Shown: positions 11,910 to 22,451 of the stretch, in pieces | How positions within the stretch are numbered: position 1 is the stretch's first letter | Layout: every line of letters begins with the position of its first letter | Origin: Emmonsiellopsis sp. PD_33 | Lineage: Eukaryota > Ascomycota > Eurotiomycetes > Onygenales > Ajellomycetaceae | Direction: 5' to 3' | Length of the DNA stretch: 64,000 nt | Assembly (NCBI GenBank): GCA_032988165.1 | Contig: JANTQF010000088.1 | Span: 1-64,000, forward strand | The notes under the pieces: generated by a model | What the model was told of the DNA's origin: nothing | Databases searched by the model: none | The model's input: the letters and a program-made list of their open reading frames with translations, nothing else | Made by a program: the position numbers and the translations under genes

Positions 11910-14726
11910 TTAGTCAAACTGAGAATAATGAAATAAATCATCAAATTCCCCCTCCTCCCTCTCTCACCCCCCCTCCCCCCCCTCCTCCCCCTCCCCCTCC
12001 TTCCCCTCCTCTAACTCCCCCTCAGCATCTGCCTCTCCTGCCAGAATGTCCCAAAATGCCTCATTTACCACCTCAGTTACAACATCCTGTCTGGATCTCT
12101 GGGCTGGCTACCTGGGAGAAGTCAGGGTGGCAGCACACTTCTGATTTCAATTCTGATTCTGACCAAGAGCTGTGAGGGCCATAGAGGTGGGGGGGGTTGT
12201 ACCACAGAGTGGAGGCACACTGCTACTACCTACAAAATGCCCTACACTAGATGAATATACTATATGTTGATTCAGAGGCACCACCACCATGTGGAGAGTG
12301 AGTGGTTGGCTACTTTGGCAAGGTTGGCAAGGTTAGCACAGGCAGTACTGGTAGCACTCAATTAACTGTTTAATATTCTCTGTCTGCATGTTCCCCTGGT
12401 GTACAGACCCCCATCCCCATCCCCATTACTAAGAACCCCCCCTGGGCCAAAGATTTTGAGGCCACCAAAAATCAGGATCCCAAACAATATTATGGGGGAA
12501 TGAAAACATCTCCTGCTCAGCCTGTTGGAGACATCAGCTTAAATAGCAGTCATATAGCTAATGAGGATGAATTGAACTGAGCTCTAGTTTCTCATTCCAA
12601 TCAATACATTCATGGATCTGATGTTTGCACAGGAGGCCAAAAAATTGACTATTCAAGTACTCCTCTGAGCATTCAAGCTCAGTATCCCCAAGATCTCCAG
12701 CTGCCTTTATTCATAATTGAAGTTGGTTTATAGTGTAGGAGGAGACCTTTCCCTGCAGCAATTCAAAGAGGTATTATCAGGCAAATAGGGGGGTCTGGGT
12801 TTTCTTGATGGCCAACTGACTTTTGTATGCAGAATGTTGATTTCTCCAGAATTGAACCAGTTTTTAATAAGTCACCCATAGATCTCCAGATGAAGTCATG
12901 ATATATTACTTTAACACCCAGTGGGAACCCTCTATTCACAAAGAAACTCAGTAGCTATAGTGAGGAATCTTGTCAACAAAACATCACATAATCTGACACT
13001 CATGAGGAATCCAGGTTTTTCAAATATAGTTGACAAGCTTGTGGTTCTGTTTCTGGGCAAAAAGAGACTAGTTCTATCTATAATCATCCTTCATAGTAGC
13101 ATTAACAACAGCACACCAGGCATTCATGAAGGTGTTGAATTTTTCCCACAGTTCTTTCCTCTATTACTTCATCTCCATGTTATGGAGAATTACCTGCATA
13201 AACACCAAAAAATGCTTCTTTGCATGGCCAAGCACATTATATTCAATATGCCACCCACAAAGAATGCAATAACTGTTGCTAAAGGTATTATCAAGAGCAT
13301 TTGTAAGAGTCAGCTTGCAATCAGTGATAATAACAGGGGGATAGAAGATGTTATAGCAGTTGAGGAGGTAGATAAGTTCACCAAGCACCCAGCTACAATA
13401 TATATATAGTTCAGTTGATTAGCAACCATGTTGACATTTAACTGCATTGAGACCATTGCCAAGATGAGAGGCAAACATGTTACCTAATTTAGCTAGCTTG
13501 TGAGGCAATCAGCCAATCAAATCAGCAGAGCTAACTAAATTGGGTTAAGATCCATCCCAGTAAATATCTAGATAAACAACAAATTGATAATAACCAGAAC
13601 ACTACTGGGATATATACACTCACATATAATCTACTTCCTTCTCACAGTTTATAAATATCAGCCCTAAATTCATCATCATATGGAGGTTCATGACAAATAT
13701 TATACTCAGCAACAGCAGATAATACCTATTTGTTTTATACATGCAGTCCATAAGCAGAATATCATGGTTCTCATAGAGGATTTCAATTAATTTCTTATGA
13801 AACATCATCAGGTGAGTTATATGATTATCATCATCCTTTTTTCATGCTACTTCAATCACTGAGTCATTCTCTACATCCAGTTCATCAATTAGGGCCTGTA
13901 TCAGTGTTTGTCCCTTGAGCTCTCCTCAGAGAAGCTGTGCTAAATAGTTATTAATGTCCCACATCATCAACTGAGAGAGTTCTAGGTCCCCATCCTTGCT
14001 TAGAATGGTTTGAATCATACATGGGGGGACAGCAGACATGATGAGAGCTCAGATCTTTTCTAGGGAGGTAGCAGATAGGGACTGCAGACAGTGTGCTGGG
14101 TGAGCACAGCTATCCTCTGAGAGTAAATGATTATAGGAGACATTCTTTGGTATAATTCTTCATTCAGTGGTACCTTTGCTGAGAGTCAGGCAGAACAGGC
14201 AATTAGTCTTTACCATGGCTGTAGTAGGCCATTTTTGCTGACCTTTAACAGGTCAATTGTCTCTATACAGCCAAGAACAGGTGCAGGCAAGGGTCCAGTG
14301 GTTCCATTTTAGATGAGAGTCATAGGTGGATATAGCATACCCAAGGGGCTGGCAGTCCTTATTCAACACTCAGAGAAGCTCATCCTTTTCCATTTCAATA
14401 GAATGGCCTTCTAGCTCAGGAAGTTCACACTGATTTTCACCTGGTGTTTCTGATTCTGGGGATGGGGGGGGTGGGGTGAACAAATTGATGTTTTCCACTG
14501 GAGTCTGCAGCTACCACACCTTAACTGCCTCCTCTACTACCTCCTCTACTTTCTCATTATGAAGAAATCCACCATCACCATTATCATTATTACTGGTGCT
14601 GCTAATATCATCATTTTCATACAGATTATACTGAGGAATCTAGCTGTTGAAGACATCTTCATCATCAAGATAGGCAGTCAAATCAAACTGCAAAGGGTGT
14701 TCTACAGTAGAGATCTGGCTATCCAT
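11910..14726 (-). pseudogene. MULE transposase remnant
   Basis: The minus strand carries a decayed transposase. A plausible start at 14726 (MDSQISTVEHPLQFDL) leads into an acidic region with TAG stops where CAG or TGG would be expected. Around 13808-13620 a fragment with LLMDCMYKTNRYYLLLLSI corresponds to the first catalytic-aspartate region of the MULE domain (family pattern DxTYKTNRF). Around 13388-13164 PPVIITDCKL is followed by ILCGWHIEYNVLGHAKKHF, the family's TD..LALxNA...CxWHIxKN block with the second aspartate. The 3' part reads into a glutamate/glycine-rich tail near 12010-11946. Many stop codons and no uninterrupted frame over 80 codons make it nonfunctional. The 3' limit is approximate. 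Confidence 0.85.
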
Positions 14727-15004
14727 TGTGGTGCAACAATTCATTAAAAAGGTGTTTAAAAATATGAAAAGATGAAGGGATTTGATTTTTTTTACTTACA
14801 TTAACAAGCAACAGAGCTCTCCTTTAATAACTACATGTATAGTGATTGATAACCACTGTGTTGGCAGTTAGGGGGGGGGGTGTAGAAGGGGGGGGGGAGG
14901 GGTTGATGCAGGCACTCATGCCTGAGTGCAGGGTTGGGGCAGTAGTGAGGTGGAGTTGGGCAGAGATGACACATTGGGTGCCCATTTGGACACTAACAAA
15001 TTAC

Positions 15005-15097
15005 TATGTAACCCTGTGTTTACACTATACTTTTTTCAACTTAGTCATTTTTTAATCCCAGTCATTAGTGAAGTCATCCCAGTCATTATCACACGCT
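15005..15097 (-). repeat. MULE terminal inverted repeat, right
   Basis: This is the inverted partner of 11751-11843, ending ...TTATCACACGCT at 15097. Similarity stops sharply on the inner side after the ACAGGGTTACATA segment. Confidence 0.93.
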
Positions 15098-15103
15098 AAC
15101 TAG
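15098..15103. repeat. Target-site duplication, right copy (MULE)
   Basis: AACTAG follows the right inverted repeat directly and matches 11745-11750. Bases further out do not match. Confidence 0.7.
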
Positions 15104-16141
15104 CAATCGCGTGTCTCCTAGCATCACCCCGCAATGCGCGACTAGCGGCATAGTGGTAAAAAATTGGAGGGGGAAAAAGAAAGCCATGATGATCCTTCAT
15201 GGCCATCAATTAGAAAAAGTTAGGTTGCAATGAAGTCTTGTGACAGACAAAGATCTTCCAGGGGCGAAGCTGCAGAGCATGTACGTCAGCCCTGCAGCTT
15301 TGGCACCTTGTTTAAACAGCATGTCGTATTTATTTTTAGGCCGATCAAAAAAGCAATTCAAGGTTGATGCACAAAATGCCTCTAAGGAGCCTTAAAAGCG
15401 TCGGCTTTTTATTTTCTCCGATGGCGCCGTTTGTCTTGTCCCTTGGATTTCAACTGCTATCCGGTCAACAGTGGCAAACGCCTGAGTGAGATTTCTTTGG
15501 AAGCTATTTTGGCCAAGCATGAAAAGATGACGGCAATGCAGTGACCCTTGCGTCAGCGGAGAGGCAGAGTTTTCAAGGAGTTCACCGACACGGCAGGGCT
15601 GGGCGACGCAACGGACCGCGGCCGTTAGTTGGCGCAGTCAGTTCATCAAAGGTTCAAGTTGTCAATGCATCTGAGCACGCAAGTCCAGGCCGCAGTCCGT
15701 GCCTGCCAATCGCCGGTTTCCATTACCCCCAGGAAACTGCGCATCATCGCAGCTTCCCCGGCGGTGCGTGGCTGCCGCTGCCATTGGCCTCACGCGCAGT
15801 TTCTGTTACGCGATACGGCGCAAAAGCAGCAGCCGTGCCAAGTCGCGGTGGAGGGCGAGTTTAGCCTTGCGTGGCCCTCGTTTTGCGCGGTCAGCTGGTC
15901 ACTGGTTGCGGCCTGTGTCGCCGGCGCGCTGGCTGCTTTAACGCCCCGCAAAATGAAAACTTTGCCGGGCCAGATGGCGTCAGTAAACACTAAAAAGTAA
16001 CCGCCACTGGAAAGTCCGGTGCCTGGTCTGGCCGTGTGATCCGCTGAGCTTTTCCTGGGCCTGTGGGAAATTGGAAAGCAAATTCGGCTTCCCCGCACTG
16101 AGTCTGCCGTTAACTGCAAAGCGTCGAGCTGGGCCCAACCC

Positions 16142-16149
16142 TATATAAG
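16142..16149 (+). promoter_or_regulatory. Probable TATA box of the Par32-like gene
   Basis: TATATAAG stands in GC-rich surroundings about 245 bp before the start codon at 16394. A pyrimidine-rich stretch follows, so the transcript would have a leader of roughly 200 bases. Position and match to the consensus are the only evidence. Confidence 0.5.
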
Positions 16150-16393
16150 CCCGCCTGGCCGCTGCGTGGCACGCCCTCGTTTCCTGTACCGTATCTCCAA
16201 GCTTGTTATAACAGTTTGTCCTCTGCTACAATTCTCCTGCTGGGCGTTGCTGTTCTTCGTCCTCCTTGCTCTGTAGAAGCTCTCTCCCCTGCTTTCCTCG
16301 CATCCCGTTCCTAGCCGCTCTGGTAGACAGTTAGCCTCGCAGCTCTTCAGAGTCATCTAGAACCCAAATCAAGCCAATTCGAATCCCACAAAC

Positions 16394-16870
16394 ATGTCCT
16401 ACCGTGTCGTTGAACCTCACCCCTCCACCACCGCCCGCCCCGTCATTCACACCTCGCGAGGCGGTGCCGGCAATATCGTCTCCCTCAAGAACACCACCAC
16501 CACCCCGGGCCAAACCGCCACCGGCCCTGCCTCGCTGACCCGCCTGGACTCCCGCCCACAAAAGCGCTTCACCTCTGGCCGTGGCGGCGCAGGCAACATA
16601 CACAGCAGCAGCGAGCGGGCCATCTTCAGCTTCGACGAGGAGCTGGAGCGCCAACTGCGGCGTGAAAAGGAGGTGGCTCCCGTCTTCCACGTCGGCCGGG
16701 GCGGCGCCGGAAACACCATTGTGCCCGACGGCTTCGACCTCGCGCGCAAATCCAGCGGCACCGGAAGCGTGCAGAGCGCGTCGAGTACCGAGTCCAATGC
16801 CGACTCGATCAAGAATAAGGCGCGGAGGAGCCTCGAGGCGCGGTGGGGGAAGTTTATGGGGTTGTCGTGA
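16394..16870 (+). CDS. Par32-like protein with RGGAGN repeats (DUF3602)
   Basis: This single-exon gene encodes 158 residues, mostly disordered. It contains three copies of the RGGAGN motif: SRGGAGNIVS near residue 24, GRGGAGNIHS near 65 and GRGGAGNTIV near 101. Repeated (G/S)RGGAGN is the hallmark of DUF3602 proteins. The best studied is yeast Par32, which responds to TORC1/nitrogen and binds and inhibits ammonium transporters. The segment SFDEELERQLRREKE between repeats two and three is predicted helical and charged. The tail is basic (KNKARRSLEARWGKFMG). A role in nitrogen signalling is inferred from the family only. Confidence 0.85.
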   Translation: MSYRVVEPHPSTTARPVIHTSRGGAGNIVSLKNTTTTPGQTATGPASLTRLDSRPQKRFTSGRGGAGNIHSSSERAIFSFDEELERQLRREKEVAPVFHVGRGGAGNTIVPDGFDLARKSSGTGSVQSASSTESNADSIKNKARRSLEARWGKFMGLS

Positions 16871-19017
16871 TTATCGTCAACAACACCTCCCTACTACCAA
16901 CATCTTTTTCTGATATCACGCTCTAATACTCAACACTCCCCCTTTTAACGACCTGCTACGATACCCACGACCTCCCCCCCAAAAGTGCTTCAATTTGTCC
17001 GATTCTCTCCAACCGCCACCTACTCTTCTATCCACCGGCGATATTCACACAAAACCCACACACCAAAAAAGTTACCTTCGATTCTCCCGAGAGGCTCCGT
17101 ATCTTATCCGAAGACCACCTCCGGATTTGCGGAAATCTCTGCTCGTGTTTTATTTAGCGCATCTATACCCCCCTCTGTTCCGTCGACTTTGACATGGTTT
17201 ACCCCTCCCGCATGGGTTTGCTTTCTTTTTACGATACTACTACTACTATTACCCCCCCCGGAGCGTTTTTGTTTTTAACTACCTACCTACCTACTATTAA
17301 TTACTGCTATAATTTCCCCTTTGTTGTCGAAGAAACGGGCGGGGAAGAAACTCACTTATGGGAATAAGGGAATAAGAAAGGGGGTGGAACAAGACTAAAA
17401 AAAGGCCGGATATTGCTACATATTCTAGCTACAACTTAGATTCTCACACCCCCCTCTCCTTTTTTTTAACTAGAAAGGAATTTAAATCAATTGATTCCCG
17501 TTACCTTCTTGAATCTCTCTCTCTCTTCTTTCCTTGATCCTTTTTTTCGTCTCCTGTAGTCGAAGGTGTGGTATATATAGGCAAATATCAATAAATGAAT
17601 AAATACCCCCCATTTAACCTCTCGTTGTTGCTAGAAATTCCAATCACAGCCAATAGCGTAAGTATGCTAATACCATCCTGGGAAGTAACCTGTAACAGTT
17701 GGAAAAAAAATAATAAAGATCCAAGCTGCGAGCTGAGTTGGATTAAAACTTCTTCGCCAAGCATTCGGTGGAAAGAAGAAGCCAAAAAAAAAAGGGAAAA
17801 AAAGGAAAAAAAGGAAACGAAGCAAAAGAGAAATTAAATATATGGTAGAAGCTGCATTCATTGTCTGCGTGATCAATATATTGACGCAGTGGCCTTTTGT
17901 ATGGATGGATGGATGGGTCTCCCTGAACTAGCTTGCATTGTTCGACTTCATTTAACTGCTGATGAATGACAACCATCACAGTGTCCGGTATTTAAAGCAT
18001 GGAGCCGTGGGGATTTCGGGAATGGAGTTTTTTTTAATGCATGCATGTATGTATGTAAGTGGCTTTTTTTCTGGGGCAGTGGGATGGGATAGATAGGATG
18101 GAGGTGATTTATATACGGGGGGGGGGAGGCGTGATGAGGGGGTTATAAAGGGGGGGGGGGCGGATTTGGGTAGATTGTTGTTGATGGGATAAATAGTCAT
18201 GAAGAGGGTAATACTTGAAATGGATAGAAGCTGTTTACATGCGCGCAGGAAGGTAGCAAGTTGGGACAAGATAGCTAGATAAGTTGAGTTAGACAGATGG
18301 CGGGAGAAGGACAGGCGAGGAGAGAATTTGGGATGGAACTGGATGGATGATTAATTTAATTGTTCAGGTGGGAACACGCCACGCAGATGCACACCGCGCA
18401 TATCTTGATACTTACTTATGTAGCTAGGTATCCCGTTTCATTCCATATCTAGTATCAAATTTGCTGAGAAGGGAAGACGGAAGATGGGACCGTAGAGTTG
18501 ACACAGAGCAGAAGAGGAGAGGAAAGTAAGAATAAGAAAGGTAAGAAAGGTAAGAAAAGAAATAGAAAACATGATGCTGAATTGAATTGGTAGTTTATTA
18601 AAAAAAAAAAAAAAACAACGCTGAAACGCAGGATGAGAGGATGTACATTGCAATACATACATACGGGATAAACGGCGGATGTTGTGTTGTGTTATGGTAT
18701 GTTATGGTAAGGTATGTACGGTATGCACATCGAGACGTCCAAATATCAGACTGTAGATGGGAAGTAAAGGGGATATCTAGGCTGGTAGGTAGGTAGTTGG
18801 GAGGGATGAGGGCGCGGGTGGGGGTATCAAAAGATCAGCCAATCCAATACTTCTTATTACTGCTCTCTCTTTCTCTATCTCCGTCTCTCTCTCCGTGGGT
18901 GTCTCGTTTCAAGATGGATCCATCTGTACCGCGCTCTGGGGTATCCTCAAAACAACTCGTCCAGCGAGGAATGAATGCCAGGGTATGACATGACGGTGCA
19001 ACAAGCCTCCTCCTGGT
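16871..19017. other. Intergenic region between convergent genes
   Basis: This 2.1-kb 3' region is shared by the Par32-like gene and ARP1. It holds pyrimidine-rich runs (16970-17280), A/G-rich tracts (17780-17830, 18600-18615), GGATGGAT repeats at about 17902-17917, a TGCATGTATG stretch near 18038-18056, a G-run at 18118-18170 and a TCTCTC microsatellite near 18865-18890. I see no coding or RNA gene. Confidence 0.5.
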
Positions 19018-20310
19018 TTAGTTGAACTTTGTGTGGATTATATCGGGGTTCTCGTGCCAGTCGTCAATGCTTACCCACATCTGATCATTTCGAAGAGGGT
19101 TTTGAAATTAGCAAATTGGAAATAGTATGGAGGGAAATTTGGCGGAGTATCCGACAAACGCCATGCTTACCTTTCTGAACGTGCTGAGGCCAGCGAGGAT
19201 ACTGCCTCCAATCCATGTGCTGTACTTCCGTTCTGGGGGAGCAAAGATCTTGATCCTCATATCCTTGACGGCCAATCTCTGCACCTCATGTAGCAGTCTG
19301 TCTCCGAAGCCTCGACAAAGGGTTGAACCGCCGGAGAGGACAATATTACCGAATAGCGACTTGCGCAGGTCCATATCCGTCCGATTAATCGCATCTACGA
19401 CGATTTGATGCACACCGGGGTATTCGAGGCCAATGATTTCGGGATCAAACAGAATCTCGGGAGCTCGAAACCGTTCCGCACCAACCTAGCAATCGTTAGC
19501 ATGCGCGACCCAAAATGCGAATTTCCGTCGCGTGAAATTTACCTTGAGCTTGTGCCCGTCAGGGAGAATATACTCCTGCGTTTTGGAGTCCACCTTGGAA
19601 ACGCTTGTTGACCAATCCTTCTCTTCTCTCTTCGGATCCAGTGCTACATATCCCGTCTTCTCTTTGATCATTCTCACAACTTCCTTTTCAGCACTGGTAT
19701 GGAACACGTAGCCATTTTTCCGCAGCAGTAATTGGAGATACTCTGTAACATCACGGCCGGCCACATCAATCCTTCGTATACTGCTCGGCATGGCGAAGCC
19801 TTCGTAGACGGGCACTGCATGGGAGACGCCATCGCCAGAGTCCAGCACAATTCCCGTTGTCCGACCCGAGGCGTAAAGTGACAACACGGCTTGAATGGAC
19901 GTATATAGCGCCGGAATATTAAACTGTTCGAACAGAATCTGAGCGGCCGTGTCGCGATTCGTCCGAGGATTGAGCGGGGGTTCCGTCAACAGCACGGGAT
20001 GCTCCTCGCTCAGCGTCTTCAATTCGCCCTCGTATACCCATTGCCATATCTTCTCCATATCATCCCAATCCGTCACGATGCCGTGTTCTAGAGGATATCG
20101 GATCTTTAAAAGCCCCCGCAGCTCCTGTGCCCGTTGCCCAATGAAGACGTCGCCTTCCAACGCGCCGGCGAGGACGCGGAGGTGTTTTGGCCGGCCGACG
20201 AAGGATGGGAAGTAGCATTTGGGGAGATCTTCGCCGGCGAACCCGGCGCGTATCGTGCCGCTGCCATTGTCGAGGACTATGGGGGCGTTATGTAGCGTTG
20301 TTTCTGCCAT
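19018..20310 (-). CDS. ARP1: Actin-related protein 1 (centractin), dynactin subunit
   Basis: Arp1 forms the short actin-like filament of dynactin, the activator of cytoplasmic dynein; in filamentous fungi it is needed for nuclear distribution (ro-4 in Neurospora). Exons 20310-19543, 19485-19171 and 19080-19018 give 381 residues, the usual length. The actin fold nucleotide motifs are present: DNGSGTIRAGFAG, the phosphate-2 region LDSGDGVSHAVP and LSGGSTLCRGFGDRL. Arp1-specific wording such as LHNAPIVLDNGSG, EGDVFIG and GELKTLSEEHPVLLTEPPLN separates it from actin. The short last exon supplies the final 20 residues MWVSIDDWHENPDIIHTKFN. Introns are 57 and 90 bp. Start chosen at the first ATG, which gives the short N-terminus normal for the family. 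Confidence 0.95.
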
Positions 20311-20615
20311 GGTTGGTCGGCGGCGAGATGGGGAGGGCGGACCAAGGAAGAGGGTTCAGGGGGAGGGTTCGGGTTCGGTTCGCGGACACGTTGACGGCGG
20401 TGGAGGAGGAGGGAGACGCGTCGGTAGCGGTGGAGAGATAGGTAGGGATTGAGTAGCGGTGGAGAGGGAGAAGTGGGAATGGATCGAGTGGGATGTGTGC
20501 TGGGCGAGGTGAGGTCTGGTCTGGCAGCGAAACAATCGATTGTAACCAACTATTTTTCGTGAGGTCAACAGGAGCTTGGACCAGCTGCTCCAGCTTCAGA
20601 TCACCGACAGACACT
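20311..20615. other. Short divergent intergenic region (ARP1 and small GATA-like gene)
   Basis: About 305 bp separates the ARP1 start from the next start on the other strand, so a shared promoter is likely. It is G/A-rich on the plus strand (20330-20480). No further feature is visible. Confidence 0.5.
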
Positions 20616-21071
20616 ATGGCAGACAAAATATCGACAACCCACTCTGCGGATATATGCATAGACAATTATACTCAATCTTTCGCTCTGGATAGTATCAATG
20701 GGCCTCTTCAACTAGATTCATTTCTACGCTTTCCCCTCAATTACAATCAAATCTATCTACCTCACCACGCCGGGTTATGTAATGCCTGCGGTACAGCATA
20801 TGTGTGTTCGATTGCTGTTGGTCCAGCTTCGATGAACAACGGCGGATAGAGCAAATTGCATGAGTTGGCTGAAACGCTAAGACATTGATCCTGTGTTCAG
20901 CCACCATGTACTCAAGCCTACGGTCGTTCTTCTCCCCGCATGCCCGGCGGAGCCAACGGATATCCTGAGTGCGGGTTGGATATTATGCCACCGTTGAATA
21001 GCTCCTACATGACTCCGCCAACCCCGATATCAGGCCACGAGGATAAGAAAGAGTGTTTGATAGCGAACTGA
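20616..21071 (+). CDS. Small predicted protein with half a GATA-type zinc finger
   Basis: Two exons (20616-20801 and 20901-21071) join through a 99-bp GT/AG intron, both in phase 0, to a 118-residue protein. The first exon ends in GLCNACGTAY, the C-terminal half (LCNACG) of a GATA-type zinc finger; the first CxxC pair and the WR segment of a full finger are not seen. The second exon contains PECGLDIMPPLNSSYMTPP and ends KKECLIAN. The phase match and protein-like composition of the second exon support a real gene. It could be a shortened GATA factor, or a longer one whose 5' exon I failed to find. Function unknown. It is divergent from ARP1 and converges on ALG13. Confidence 0.5.
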
Positions 21072-21362
21072 ATATTAACCGATGAATGCTAAGTGGAAGG
21101 GATGCGCGGGAACAACGATAGCAATCCGTAAACCCCTGCTCCGAACGCCATGCAATGCCAAAAACAAAACATGCCAACACAGTCAGTACGCAGGTATGCT
21201 GCCCAATGCCTCTCGCGAGATACTCGAGGGCCAGCCGACACATGATACACCATACAATGGCGGCTTACCAAAAGGGACGGTCATATAGACAAAACAGAAC
21301 AAAAGGACCGCGCATTTTCAAAATACTGCAACGATGCAAGACAACATTCGTAAATGGGACCA

Positions 21363-22085
21363 TCAATCCACGAAACCCAACTCATCTTCCATCACGCCGG
21401 CGAGACCTTTCCCAGCGTGTTCTTGGTTGTTGCTCGGGGGCCATTCGTGCAGGCGACTCCGGAATGCTTCTGCTTGTGTGACTGACTCCGCCAGGTTTCT
21501 ATATGGTGGTCAGAAAAGTTCTTAAGCCGCAGAAGAAGGATTGACTCTCCATACCCTAGTTTTCCATGGACAACGTATCCGCTGACGGCAAGCTGTTTCG
21601 CTAGTTCATCTTGGTGGTTGTGTAAAAGCTCAGGGTTTGGAACAACCATTAGAGGTACGCCCATCCGAAGGACCTCCATAATAGTCCCCGAACCTTCAAT
21701 AACAATGAGTAAGCTGATCTGTTCATATTTGTACATCTGATGGTAGCCCAAACATACCCGCATGACTAACGACCAGGCCCTCCTCCTGGTTCGTATCAGG
21801 GTTGGCTTTGGTAGCCAGTATCTCATTCTTGAGCCCGGCTAGGTTGAAGTCAAAGCCATCAATGTTTAATCCGTACTTTTCTTTGACTGTGGTTTCATTG
21901 TCCCGCTTGAACTCTTGGAAAACAGCTTCCCCTAGTTGGCCATACTGAATAAGGAGGTCTGTGTAGCCATTGAGCCGGAGCGCCTCCAGGAAGGGATCCC
22001 CGAGTACTTCCCGCACAAGGGCATTAAAGGAGGCTGTAGCTCCGACTGTTACAAAACATAGTTTTGCGTGTTTTGGAGATTCCAT
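21363..22085 (-). CDS. ALG13: UDP-GlcNAc transferase subunit ALG13
   Basis: Alg13 is the cytosolic catalytic half of the Alg13/Alg14 transferase that adds the second GlcNAc to dolichol-PP-GlcNAc on the ER for N-glycosylation. Exons 22085-21758, 21693-21555 and 21498-21363 give 200 residues, the normal size. Features are FVTVGATASFNALV at the N-terminus (glycine-rich GT-B loop), VVSHAGSGTIMEVLRMG (UDP-GlcNAc-binding motif, completed across the first intron), VPNPELLHNHQDELA, and the C-terminal helix ending MEDELGFVD. Introns are 64 and 56 bp. It diverges from the mS35 gene over about 366 bp. Confidence 0.93.
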
Positions 22086-22451
22086 GGGCTGCGGGAGCAG
22101 AGCTTCGATGTACCAGAGCCACCGGTACTATTCTTCACGGGGAAGGAAGAAAGGGCGATTTAAAAAGAAAATCCGATATACTTGAAGAGAACATATAGCA
22201 CAAATATAACTCGAGGACCTATCCAAAAGACAGGATAATAGCTGCTGAAAAAGACGAGGTTTGTTCTTCTCTTCGTGGTTGTCGAGATAGACGGAAGCCG
22301 CTTATGTCATCAGCCCTTCCCAGCCCGGAAAAATGTTTCTGCACCGCCGTCCAAAATCCGAAGCTTTTGATCCTCGACCGCAGCGGAACATCGCGATTGT
22401 GCCCGAAAGTCTCACGCAGCGGAACAAGATATATGCTACGATTTCGGCCCA
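22086..22451. other. Divergent promoter region ALG13 / mS35
   Basis: This 366-bp interval separates two opposite starts. It contains a purine stretch near 22139-22172. I see no other gene. It probably holds both promoters. Confidence 0.5.

Larger units (their letters stand above)
11751..15097 (-). mobile_element. Mutator-like element (MULE), mutated and inactive
   Basis: This is a 3,347-bp DNA transposon bounded by 93-bp terminal inverted repeats and flanked by the direct repeat AACTAG on both sides. It encodes, on the minus strand, a MULE transposase ruined by stop codons. The interior is nearly devoid of CpG, while the flanks keep CpG at normal density, indicating repeat-induced mutation after insertion. 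It sits between U1-C and the Par32-like gene without disrupting a recognisable gene. The low-complexity C-run at 11946-12015 and G-run at 14870-14900 lie inside it. Assignment to the MULE superfamily rests on the transposase fragments described separately. Confidence 0.88.
15098..16393. other. GC-rich intergenic region upstream of the Par32-like gene
   Basis: CpG-rich sequence begins directly after the MULE. From about 15540 to 16100 the GC content is high and several overlapping open frames of 80-120 codons exist on both strands, a by-product of composition; none has a recognisable domain. This is most likely the promoter of the Par32-like gene. Confidence 0.5.

Noticed and set aside
13164..13808. 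Possibility that the MULE transposase is intact with introns
   Set aside because: In-frame TAG stops in coding-like stretches, loss of family-conserved residues and CpG depletion are better explained by mutation than by introns.
15541..16000. Several overlapping frames in GC-rich DNA
   Set aside because: High GC suppresses stop codons; no frame resembles a known protein and the region fits a promoter.
16360..16395. Possible tRNA-like arm (TTCGAATCC) before the Par32-like gene
   Set aside because: No matching acceptor or D arm nearby; it lies in the gene's 5' leader.
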